Origin: PCRC01 sp017848435
Lineage (GTDB): Bacteria > Pseudomonadota > Gammaproteobacteria > Burkholderiales > Burkholderiaceae_C
NCBI GenBank assembly: GCA_965284315.1
Contig: OZ260072.1
Coordinates: 1,054,001 to 1,118,000, forward strand
Length of the DNA stretch: 64,000 nucleotides
Direction: 5' to 3'
Under the pieces are notes generated by a model. It was not told the DNA's origin. It did not search any database and saw nothing but the letters and a program-made list of their open reading frames with translations. Position 1 is the stretch's first letter; each line of letters starts with the position of its first letter. Positions 16,767 to 24,350 of the stretch are shown one piece after another. Both the position numbers and the translations under genes were made by a program.

Positions 16767-17770
16767 GGTGCGGCAATAGCATCCAAGTAAGCCACGTCTT
16801 CCGAGGACAGCATCTCTGAGTCAAGTTGGCTCCTCAGAGCACGGTTGACAAGCGATGCCGAGTCTTGACCATGGTCAGGCAACAACTTCAATGCCGCGCT
16901 GGCGAGTTGCCATCGTTCGGTGGAGCGGCCATAACAAAGGATTAAAAGTCCTGGGTCAATACCCATTCTTTCACCGGTCTGCTGCGCAATTGAACGTAAC
17001 TCTGATGCATTGCCTTGGTCTTTTGGGCCAGTGACGATGAACTCGGCTCTCCCCGTCAGCAGTTCAAAGGCGAACGCATCTGCACTCCGTTCTTCTTCAT
17101 CCAAGGGCAAAGAATCATCGGCTTCATCCGGGTCTAGGGTAAGCGCCTCGATGATGGTTTGATTGTTCTTCGTATGCCCCAACGCAATGTGGCCCAACTC
17201 ATGCGCGATGTAGAAGGCAGTCTGAGCAGGGTGGATGGGCTTGCGCGCAGTGAAGATGGCAGAGCGATCACCGATGCCTGTGGCCATTGCCGCCATTCCT
17301 TTGATGCCAGCTGGGAAGACCGTCAAATGCGCAATGGGAATGCCAAACGCATAGCAAAGCTGAAGAAGCTGGGGAAATCCAATCCATTGCTCACCTTGAC
17401 CGCTCAACATCAGGTTGCGCAGCTCCAACGCCGACTCTGGCAGTTCGTAAGCCGACTTTGGCATTGCCGCAATCAAAAGGCGGGCAAGACCATTTGCGAA
17501 GCCATTGGCAGCGGCGAGCTGGTCGGCTGATAAAGCCAAATGCTTGTATTTCGGACGCCCTACATCGGACAAGCGCAATGGGCTGTGTTCGTCCAATAGG
17601 CTGATCGGATCTAGGGAGAGTCTCTGCGCAAGGCCCAGCTGCATTTGTACCCAAGCCGATTGAGACTGCTCCGCCTGCTCGTCCCACCAATCTGGCAAAC
17701 AAGTACGAACAAATCCCCCTGAAAACCCTACAGCCTCCAAGCGGTGAACCAGATTGTCTGTCTTTGACAT
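16763..17770 (-). CDS. ImmA/IrrE-family metallo-endopeptidase
   Basis: The 335-aa protein carries the zinc motif HELGH (190-194) in YIAHELGHIALGH, with a later acidic EEERSADAFAFELL that supplies the third ligand. The N-terminal about 60 residues resemble a helix-turn-helix region. ImmA/IrrE peptidases cut repressor-type HTH proteins; ImmA-ImmR and IrrE-DdrO are the models. The gene directly follows a small HTH gene (6 bp) and precedes a PIN nuclease, suggesting a protease-relieved regulatory switch. Stress or phage infection as the trigger is inference. Confidence 0.85.
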   Translation of the reverse strand: MSKTDNLVHRLEAVGFSGGFVRTCLPDWWDEQAEQSQSAWVQMQLGLAQRLSLDPISLLDEHSPLRLSDVGRPKYKHLALSADQLAAANGFANGLARLLIAAMPKSAYELPESALELRNLMLSGQGEQWIGFPQLLQLCYAFGIPIAHLTVFPAGIKGMAAMATGIGDRSAIFTARKPIHPAQTAFYIAHELGHIALGHTKNNQTIIEALTLDPDEADDSLPLDEEERSADAFAFELLTGRAEFIVTGPKDQGNASELRSIAQQTGERMGIDPGLLILCYGRSTERWQLASAALKLLPDHGQDSASLVNRALRSQLDSEMLSSEDVAYLDAIAAP

Positions 17771-17776
17771 GGTGGA

Positions 17777-18118
17777 CTAAGACCTTTTGCTGGCTGAGCA
17801 TACCAATGGCCCAATCGCGCGGATAGCTCTGGCCAATCCCATTGCGTGATGGTCGCTCCCGTCCCATGCATCCAGCACTGCACTTCGAAGGACCGCAGGC
17901 ACCTCTGAAGTAGTTGAAACATGAATATCTATTTCTGCAAATTTGCAAATCGCCTTCATTGCCGATCCAACCCTTTTATGGTCAGCTGCGGGGTCGAGTA
18001 TCCGGTAGACAGTGGACAGGTTTACGCCAGCTGATTTTGCAATAAATGCGTAGGAAAACCCCGAGTCATGCGCCCACTTCTGCAGATCACTGACAACAGT
18101 GCTTGGAGACTTCTTCAT
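17777..18118 (-). CDS. Small helix-turn-helix DNA-binding protein
   Basis: The 113-aa protein contains SYAFIAKSAGVNLSTVYRILDP (about 22-43), an XRE-like helix-turn-helix. It is the first gene of the HTH / ImmA-IrrE / PIN operon. The 41-bp gap to the divergent gene at 18160 contains inverted repeats that it may bind. By analogy with ImmR and DdrO it would repress and be cleaved by the adjacent peptidase. Its C-terminal half is not recognised. Confidence 0.7.
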   Translation of the reverse strand: MKKSPSTVVSDLQKWAHDSGFSYAFIAKSAGVNLSTVYRILDPAADHKRVGSAMKAICKFAEIDIHVSTTSEVPAVLRSAVLDAWDGSDHHAMGLARAIRAIGPLVCSASKRS

Positions 18119-18159
18119 TTTGCATTATTATCGCACTTAAATCTCCGTAATGCGAATAA
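18119..18159. promoter_or_regulatory. Divergent promoter/operator of the HTH operon and WGxGxS gene 2
   Basis: Only 41 bp separate the two start codons. They hold GCATTA (18122-18127) with TAATGC (18148-18153), and TTATTATCGCA with TGCGAATAA, two nested imperfect dyads. This is a natural site for the small HTH protein to control both directions. Confidence 0.5.
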
Positions 18160-18861
18160 ATGGAACTCCCCAAACACTTCGTCTGGACCCGCTACGGGTC
18201 TGAAGCCGGTCAATCTGCTCACGCCATCCTGCAGAGGAAAGAGCGCGAACGACAGATTGCAGGTGGGGTTTTCCTCTGGGGTATCGGCAACAGCATTGCG
18301 CCAAGCGTCAGGGCACTGCTGTCTGCTACTGGAAACGCTAATGCGACAGTCGTTTTTTCGCCCATGCTTTCGAAACCGAAGGCCATTGATGTCAAACCGG
18401 CGAGGGTGGTGAAATGGCTCAATGCCGTTGGCTTGGATGAACAGTCCTGGCAAATGCCTAGCGGCTCAATGGTGACGAGTCGGTTCGGTGCAGGCACACA
18501 GCCTAAGCGGCGTCACTACGCGCTCGTCTGTAGCAGGCAATCAGCCCTTGAGCCCGATGAACTTGCGCCTATGTTTTCAGTGGATTCGTTAAGGAATTTT
18601 GCAAGCGGCAATCCAGTGGGTCACTCTCAAGTCACATCGGTGGTCAGTCGGGCTGATGGTCGCATCTATACCCCCAATGGTCCCTATGTTGCAGCTCTGA
18701 CTGCAGCCCTGGTTTATCCGTTCATACTGGAGCTATCAAACCCCGTGGATTTACAGGCGCCGCAACCTCTGGATCTGGGCGCCCAAGACTTTGGTAACCA
18801 GCTACGAACGCGCAAAGACAGCGAAGTAATCCGTGGAATCCAGTACGAATTGATTGAATGA
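18160..18861 (+). CDS. Unknown protein, WGxGxS family member 2
   Basis: This unrecognised 233-aa protein has no signal peptide. It matches the 15538-16107 product through ILQRKERER then WGIGNS (40-45), MLSK (69-72), SWQMP (96-100) and YALV (120-123). The central spacing is about ten residues longer. It is transcribed divergently from the HTH / ImmA-IrrE / PIN operon and lies 36 bp upstream of the ABC-3C effector gene. It could therefore be controlled with either. The conserved W, G and S residues suggest a common fold or active site; no function can be assigned. Confidence 0.7.
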   Translation: MELPKHFVWTRYGSEAGQSAHAILQRKERERQIAGGVFLWGIGNSIAPSVRALLSATGNANATVVFSPMLSKPKAIDVKPARVVKWLNAVGLDEQSWQMPSGSMVTSRFGAGTQPKRRHYALVCSRQSALEPDELAPMFSVDSLRNFASGNPVGHSQVTSVVSRADGRIYTPNGPYVAALTAALVYPFILELSNPVDLQAPQPLDLGAQDFGNQLRTRKDSEVIRGIQYELIE

Positions 18862-18897
18862 CCGCCCAATCCATCGACCACTGTCTGAAGGAAGGAT

Positions 18898-19788
18898 ATG
18901 AGCAGTCTTGATACGCCGCTTTTGAGAGCACTGCGAAGGAGCATCGAGGGTCTGGAAAGCTTTGCTTTTCAAGACTTTGTTGTCGCAATGATGTTTCAAG
19001 ACCTTGGCGCTGATGGTTTCACAGACCTTCGTGCGGTCCGAGATGGTGGTTGTGATGGGTTGATCAGTGGACTCTCCTGCGCAATTGCATGCTACGGGCC
19101 TCAAAAGAAAACCGCTGGCAATTTCCGAAAGAAGTTGAAGGATGACTACGCCGCTTACCAATTGAAATGGGCGCATCGTTTCCCTTCCTGGCGGATGTAC
19201 GTCAACTGGGACCTGGCGCCTGAGCAAGTCATGATGGTCCAAGACCTTGGGCCGCATACCGATGCTTGGGGGGTTGGGAAAATTTTGACCCATATCAACA
19301 GCATGCCCTGGGGCAAAAGGGTATGTCTGATGCGATTACTGCACGTGGACGAAGATCTGATTGGCAGCGATGCTGTCAGGAATCTTCTCGACGATCTGCT
19401 GTTTGAGCGGGTTGAGGAAACGCCGCTGCGTTATGGTGCTTCGGCACCCGATATCGCCGCCAAAATTCGTACGAACTATCCCGCTGACGACATCACGACG
19501 GTCGAACAAAACCTCAGGCTTACAGTCAATGCACAGATGGCTGTTGAATCTGGCTTACGTGGGCTTGCTGACGACGAGATTGAAAAAGTAAAGCTCAGGG
19601 TGTTACACAGGTTTCAGGATTGCCCCTACCAACTCCCGTTCTCTGCTCGCATGGTGTGGCTACGCAAGCAATTCAACGACAAATACAACCCCGGTGAGGA
19701 TGATGACATGCGTGGCTACATAGATGGGCTGCTGTTTGTTCTGTTCGGTCAGTGTCTCTTTGGCAATGCGCCACCGGCTCTGAACTGA
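18898..19788 (+). CDS. ABC-3C-type system effector with a restriction-endonuclease-like N-terminus
   Basis: In this 296-aa protein the N-terminal 70 residues resemble Mrr-type nucleases: FQDFVVAMMFQDLGADGF, then RDGGCDGLI and ACYGPQKK, the positions where Mrr folds carry catalytic Asp and Gln-x-Lys. The rest is helical and not recognised. It is the first of three tandem genes ending in an SMC-like DUF2326 ATPase, the layout of ABC-three-component systems, in which this position encodes the effector. A good ribosome site (GAAGGAAGG) precedes the start. Nuclease activity is inference. Confidence 0.6.
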   Translation: MSSLDTPLLRALRRSIEGLESFAFQDFVVAMMFQDLGADGFTDLRAVRDGGCDGLISGLSCAIACYGPQKKTAGNFRKKLKDDYAAYQLKWAHRFPSWRMYVNWDLAPEQVMMVQDLGPHTDAWGVGKILTHINSMPWGKRVCLMRLLHVDEDLIGSDAVRNLLDDLLFERVEETPLRYGASAPDIAAKIRTNYPADDITTVEQNLRLTVNAQMAVESGLRGLADDEIEKVKLRVLHRFQDCPYQLPFSARMVWLRKQFNDKYNPGEDDDMRGYIDGLLFVLFGQCLFGNAPPALN

Positions 19789-19790
19789 TC

Positions 19791-20054
19791 ATGGCTTTGC
19801 TCCACCCTGAGTCTGACCTTTCCATGAGTGTTGTCGTGCACGGGGCGTCCGTGCTCGACATACTGAAGCGTCATAAAAAGCCCATGGTGACCGACGAGCT
19901 AATGGAGAAATTCTTGCGTCAAGACTCGCGCCGTACGACCGTGTCATTTGTCTGTGCGCTGGAATTTCTGTACACGGTAGGCGCTATTGACCATTCCAAA
20001 TACCGAATCGGCCTGCATAAAACTCAAGAGCTTCAGCTGGAGTTGATGGATTAG
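19791..20054 (+). CDS. ABC-3C middle component
   Basis: This 87-aa protein has a segment VVVHGASVLDILKRHKKPMVTDELMEKFL and ends with EFLYTVGAIDHSKYRIGL, the pattern of small middle components that bridge effector and ATPase in ABC-three-component systems. It starts 2 bp after the effector stop and ends 2 bp before the ATPase start. The start at 19791 is preferred over an upstream in-frame ATG that would overlap the effector gene. Confidence 0.65.
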   Translation: MALLHPESDLSMSVVVHGASVLDILKRHKKPMVTDELMEKFLRQDSRRTTVSFVCALEFLYTVGAIDHSKYRIGLHKTQELQLELMD

Positions 20055-20056
20055 CC

Positions 20057-21856
20057 ATGCTCAAACGTCTGTCATCACTAACAGGACTCTTTCAAGAGGC
20101 ATTTGAGTTCCACCCTGGCATCAACCTGATCGTTGGAAGGTACAGCGCTCGCCGTGAACCGGACTCAAGCGGAGGCGTGAATGGCATAGGAAAGTCCTCG
20201 CTGATTCGGCTCATCGACTACTTGTTGCTTTCCGATGAGGCCGAGCGTTTATTCAAAAACAAACGGTATCAATTTCTGCGTGAAGAACAGCATTCCGTTC
20301 AACTTGACATTGAGCTTGCTGGGGAATCGGTTTCGATTTCTCGCTGCTTTGACCCCAAGTCGGCCATTCTGATCACCCGAGGAAAACAGGCCCCGAATGA
20401 GCTTGAAAAGTCGGAGGCCAGGCGACTCTTGAGTCGCCTGTTTTTCCCGATTGATAAGGGCCACGCGCTCGAAATGGAGCGTTACCGCTCACTGATGACT
20501 TTCTTCATCAAAGATGACTTGGAGGCTCAGCGTCGCGGCGACCCCGTTCAATACCTTGGTCACGCAGGCGCTAACGCCAGAGAAATGACCATTCTCAACT
20601 TTCACCTACTCGGGTTGCCAACGCGAGAGCTGGTCGATCTTGATCGTATTCAGACAGCGTTAAAGGCAGGAACAGACCGCAGATCCGACTTGGTGCTGCG
20701 AATTGAGGAGATGACCCGAAAGTCACTTGCCCAGATTCGATCTGAACTGAGTAGCCGCGAAAAGCAATTGAAGGCCTTGGAGACGGCGCTTGGTCAATAC
20801 GACTTGATGGAAAGCTTCCAAGATGTATCCCAGGCAATTGCCGAACACAGCACAAAAATTTCCAGCCTCCGCCAAGAGTTCGAACAGGTTCAGCGCCAAC
20901 GTTTGAAGTTATCCAAGTTTGTTGAAGTAAACCAGGAGATAGAACCACGGGAAATCGCCAACCAATATCGGCAGGTTTCCTCCGCATTGGAGCAAACGAT
21001 CAGGCGCTCACTCGAAGAAGTCATCGTGTTTCGCCAGTCACTGGCTACCGAGCGGTTACGCTTTCACGGCAAGCAATTGCAGGAACTGGATTTGCTGAAG
21101 CTGGACCTGCTTCGAAAGCTCCAGACGCACGAAACGGAGCGCGCTGCGCTCTACAGAACCGTCGATTCACAAGGAGTCACCCAGCCTTTGCGCGAAGCCG
21201 TTGAGCAACTGTCGATTGAGAAGGTCGCGATTGAGCGACAGCGACAGGCCTTGCTGGACATCACAGAAATCGAAGGAGAAATTGACCTCCTGGAAGAGCA
21301 GGTCGGCGCGGTACAGAGGCAAGTTGTATCTGCACTGGATCAGTCCGAGGAGGCGGTGCAACGACTTCGGGAGATTTTTCTGGATGTAGTCGATAAAGCA
21401 TTGGATTTGCGGACGGTAGATGAAAGCGATGCCGCCTACCTCGATATCGCCCGCAAAGCTGCTAAATCACGGCGAACAGTTCCGGTTGAGATCAACGTCT
21501 CTGTGCCACGCGCTGACGCCTTGGGTCACTTTCGATTGAAACTTGCTGCCTACGACCTGACTGTTTTTCTGAACGCGTTGGAATCGAAGTTACCTTTGCC
21601 ACAATTTCTGATTCATGACGGTGTCTTTCATGGAGTCTCCAGGCGAACTGTGGTTCGCGCGATGAACCATGTCTACGGCGTTCTGGATCGTATTGGGACC
21701 GGACAATACTTTGTGACGTTCAACGAAGATGAGCTGGCATCTTCACCTGAAGACGAACTGCGTGACGGCAAGTTTGCCTTTTCGCTAGATGCTGCGACAG
21801 TGGCCCGCTTTGATGATTCACCAGAAGGTCGGCTATTTGGACGCAGTTTTTCCTAG
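20057..21856 (+). CDS. SMC-like DUF2326 ATPase of an ABC-3C system
   Basis: The 599-aa protein has a Walker A at residues 40-47 (GVNGIGKS) and two long coiled-coil stretches (about 200-300 and 320-430). A C-terminal ATPase half contains PQFLIHDGVFHGVSRR, the DUF2326 Walker B / D-loop region. Such Rad50/SMC-like ATPases sense DNA structures or invading DNA and license the partner effector. It closes a compact three-gene operon. A match to the described Menshen-type defence system is possible, but I cannot confirm it. Confidence 0.8.
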   Translation: MLKRLSSLTGLFQEAFEFHPGINLIVGRYSARREPDSSGGVNGIGKSSLIRLIDYLLLSDEAERLFKNKRYQFLREEQHSVQLDIELAGESVSISRCFDPKSAILITRGKQAPNELEKSEARRLLSRLFFPIDKGHALEMERYRSLMTFFIKDDLEAQRRGDPVQYLGHAGANAREMTILNFHLLGLPTRELVDLDRIQTALKAGTDRRSDLVLRIEEMTRKSLAQIRSELSSREKQLKALETALGQYDLMESFQDVSQAIAEHSTKISSLRQEFEQVQRQRLKLSKFVEVNQEIEPREIANQYRQVSSALEQTIRRSLEEVIVFRQSLATERLRFHGKQLQELDLLKLDLLRKLQTHETERAALYRTVDSQGVTQPLREAVEQLSIEKVAIERQRQALLDITEIEGEIDLLEEQVGAVQRQVVSALDQSEEAVQRLREIFLDVVDKALDLRTVDESDAAYLDIARKAAKSRRTVPVEINVSVPRADALGHFRLKLAAYDLTVFLNALESKLPLPQFLIHDGVFHGVSRRTVVRAMNHVYGVLDRIGTGQYFVTFNEDELASSPEDELRDGKFAFSLDAATVARFDDSPEGRLFGRSFS

Positions 21857-21898
21857 CAAGTAAAGACACTTGGCAGACTGGTCTACTGTGTCGCCAAC

Positions 21899-21927
21899 TT
21901 GTGTTTCAGACAAAATCCCGTATGATT
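21899..21927 (+). promoter_or_regulatory. Promoter of the small Cys-rich gene (leaderless arrangement)
   Basis: TTGTGT (21899-21904) and TATGAT (21922-21927) are 17 bp apart. The expected transcription start coincides with the GTG start codon at 21933, implying an mRNA with almost no leader. Confidence 0.5.
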
Positions 21928-21932
21928 TGATA

Positions 21933-22328
21933 GTGTTTAGAGCATTCGTCTTCGCCATCCTGATCGTTTTGATGCCAATCCGTGGCGTCATCGGCGACGC
22001 CATGGCCATCGGAATGCAATCTCACTCGTCGAGCGCTTCCTCCAACCATCAGTCAACGCATGCCGTTGCACAAAAGCTGGTCGAATGCCAAGAGCACGGT
22101 GGATCAATGTCTGTCGAGGTAACAGACGTTGATGTCAACGTGGTTGCGACTCAAGACAGCAAAAGCTGCTCGAATTGCTCCCTCTGCGACGTTTGTCATT
22201 CCGTAGCGTTCACCTTGTCCGGTATACAAGATACCCTGGATGTGAGGTCTTCCCTGCATCCCCAGGCTGGCAACACCGCCTTCCTCAGCGCCGAGCGCGC
22301 AGTCAGCCTCAAGCCACCCATCTCCTGA
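21933..22328 (+). CDS. Small secreted or anchored Cys-rich protein, copy 1
   Basis: The 131-aa protein (GTG start) has an N-terminal hydrophobic segment (AFVFAILIVLMPIRG), then a His/Ser-rich stretch and the cluster CSNCSLCDVCH. A paralogue at 33560-33916 has CCTQCSVCDLCH and an equivalent start. Both precede a TolC-type outer membrane gene of a metal-resistance cluster, so periplasmic metal binding or sensing is likely. No family name is certain. The GTG start is chosen because it aligns with the ATG of the paralogue; an upstream in-frame TTG at 21870 lies before the promoter. Confidence 0.6.
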   Translation: MFRAFVFAILIVLMPIRGVIGDAMAIGMQSHSSSASSNHQSTHAVAQKLVECQEHGGSMSVEVTDVDVNVVATQDSKSCSNCSLCDVCHSVAFTLSGIQDTLDVRSSLHPQAGNTAFLSAERAVSLKPPIS

Positions 22329-22410
22329 TTTCCAAGCCCGTAGTCCGTCCGCTGCAGACAGGCCTTAGCGCCTTTAGCAGCGACATCAGGTTTGCTTCAG
22401 GAGAATTTCC

Positions 22411-22758
22411 ATGGAATTCCGCGTTTTTGCGCCACCCCTTATTGGGTTGACGCTGGCTTTCTCGTTCAGCGCTTTCGCTGACCATCACGCACCTCGCCCC
22501 AAAAGCCCGGACGATATCACCGACCCGGCTGCATTTGTCCCACCCGCGCGCTACCGCTCCGTATTTGCTGACACGCCTACCGGCGTCGAACAAGGCACGG
22601 TGGACTGGAGAAAAGCCAACAGCGATGTTGGCGAGTTCAGGAATGGCTTCGTGGACATCCTCAAATGGGAATCCGCTCAAGAGGCAGCCAAAGCCCAAAA
22701 GAGCGGTACGCCCACGCCACCTGCAGCTTCTACCCCTTCCCCCGCCCACAAGCACTAG
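22411..22758 (+). CDS. Small periplasmic protein of the copper cluster
   Basis: The 115-aa protein has a signal peptide (LIGLTLAFSFSAFA), a His pair right after it (DHHAPRPK) and a Pro/Ala-rich tail ending AHKH. The core includes PPARYRSVFADTPTGVEQGTVDWRKAN. I do not recognise a named family, but proteins of this type accompany RND outer membrane genes in metal operons. CAGGAG lies 8 bp before the ATG. It lies upstream of the outer membrane lipoprotein gene. Confidence 0.65.
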   Translation: MEFRVFAPPLIGLTLAFSFSAFADHHAPRPKSPDDITDPAAFVPPARYRSVFADTPTGVEQGTVDWRKANSDVGEFRNGFVDILKWESAQEAAKAQKSGTPTPPAASTPSPAHKH

Positions 22759-22933
22759 CGCTTGGAATAGCTGTGAACAGGTTGCCCGTGGGGGCGACAA
22801 CCCCCAATCGCACTGACTGGTCTGCCTACTGGCGGCCGGACTCTGCTCGCAGGCGGTTCGCACGGCGAATTCGCACAGGCCAAGCGACGCTGCACTCAGT
22901 GCGCAACGGAAACAGTCACTTTTTGGAAATGCA

Positions 22934-24349
22934 ATGAAATTCAAACTCACACTCATCGCGCTCAGTGTGCTGACGCTCGCTGGCTGCGCCACAGTTGCCC
23001 CAGATGGTCAACGCAGCGAGGTAGCACAGCTCACCAAGGGCAAAACTGGCAATGTGGACGTGTCCCTGTCCACGCCAAGCGAAGAAAGTGCCAAAGTTGT
23101 CGCTGAACTTTTGGCCAAACCCGTTACTGGGGACTCAGCAGTGCGCATTGCGCTGCTGAACAACCCCGGACTGCAGACCGCATTTGCCCAGTTGGCCATC
23201 AGCGATGCAGACAGGGCACAGGCCGGGCGTTTGCCCAACCCACACTTCTCGATTGGCGCTTTCCGGGAAGGTCAGTTGCGCATCATCGAGCGTACGCTGG
23301 GCTTCGATATCCTGGGACTCCTCACCCTGCCATGGCGCAGTGCCTGGCAAGGCCAGCAAACGGAACTGGCGAAGCTGAAAGCCGCACAGGAAGTCGTGCT
23401 GCTGGCCGCCAACACCCGCAAAGCCTGGATCAACGCCGTGGCTTCGCAGCAAACTGTGGCGTACATGCGCGACGTGAAGGAAGGTGCCGAGGCCGGGGGC
23501 GAACTGGCCCGCCGAATGGCACGCGTCGGCAATTGGTCACGCCTGCGTCAAGCGCAAGAACAGGTTGGTTTGGCCGATGCAACCGCGCAGCTGGCCAGAG
23601 CAGAGCTGGCTGCGAAAGTGAACCGTGAGCGACTGATTCGCCTGATGGGTTTGTGGGGTGCGCAAACCAACTTCACCTTGGACGACCGCTTACCCGATTT
23701 GCCCAAAACTGCGCGCGAGATTGGTGATGTGGAGGCGCAGGCCATTTCCCAGCGCCTGGACGTGCGCAGTGCGGTCGATGAGTCGCGATACGTCGCCGGC
23801 TCATTGGGCTACACCAAGGCGCGTGGCTACCTCAATGCGCTCAACGTGTCCTACAAACGCAACACCATCTTCAACAACGCCAATGGCGACAAAGACACCG
23901 AACGCGGCTTCGAGCTGGAACTGGAGCTGCCGATCTTTGACTGGGGCAGCGCCCGCAACGCCAAGGCCGAAGCCATCTACATGCAGTCGGTGGCCAAGGT
24001 CAGTGAAACCGCTGGGCGCGCACGCAGCGAAGCACGCGAAGCCTACTTTGGCTACCGCACTGCGTACGACCTGGCGGTAGCCTACCGCGACGAAGTGGTG
24101 CCACTGCGCCAGTTCATCAACGAGGAAACCGTGCTGCGCTACAACGGCATGTTCGCCAGTATTTGGGACTTGTTGGGCACCACCAAGCAAAGCGTACTGG
24201 CTGTGAACAGCGCCATCGAAGCCCAACGCGACTTCTGGATCGCCGACACGGACCTACAGACCGCGCTCACCGCCACATCACCTGGCAACCTGCAAGCACT
24301 GCAGGGCGGCGCATCCAACGACAACTCCGGTGAAGCGAAAGGACATTGA
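22934..24349 (+). CDS. TolC-family outer membrane efflux lipoprotein
   Basis: The 471-aa protein has a lipobox (LTLAGC, Cys18), then two outer-membrane-efflux repeats with long helices. Examples are ALLNNPGLQTAFAQLAISDADRAQAGRLPNPHFS and AREAYFGYRTAYDLAVAYRDEV. It should form a trimeric outer membrane channel. No periplasmic adaptor or RND pump gene is adjacent; the next gene, one base away, is the multicopper oxidase. It may serve a pump encoded elsewhere, such as the Cus pump downstream. Confidence 0.85.
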   Translation: MKFKLTLIALSVLTLAGCATVAPDGQRSEVAQLTKGKTGNVDVSLSTPSEESAKVVAELLAKPVTGDSAVRIALLNNPGLQTAFAQLAISDADRAQAGRLPNPHFSIGAFREGQLRIIERTLGFDILGLLTLPWRSAWQGQQTELAKLKAAQEVVLLAANTRKAWINAVASQQTVAYMRDVKEGAEAGGELARRMARVGNWSRLRQAQEQVGLADATAQLARAELAAKVNRERLIRLMGLWGAQTNFTLDDRLPDLPKTAREIGDVEAQAISQRLDVRSAVDESRYVAGSLGYTKARGYLNALNVSYKRNTIFNNANGDKDTERGFELELELPIFDWGSARNAKAEAIYMQSVAKVSETAGRARSEAREAYFGYRTAYDLAVAYRDEVVPLRQFINEETVLRYNGMFASIWDLLGTTKQSVLAVNSAIEAQRDFWIADTDLQTALTATSPGNLQALQGGASNDNSGEAKGH

Positions 24350-24350
24350 C

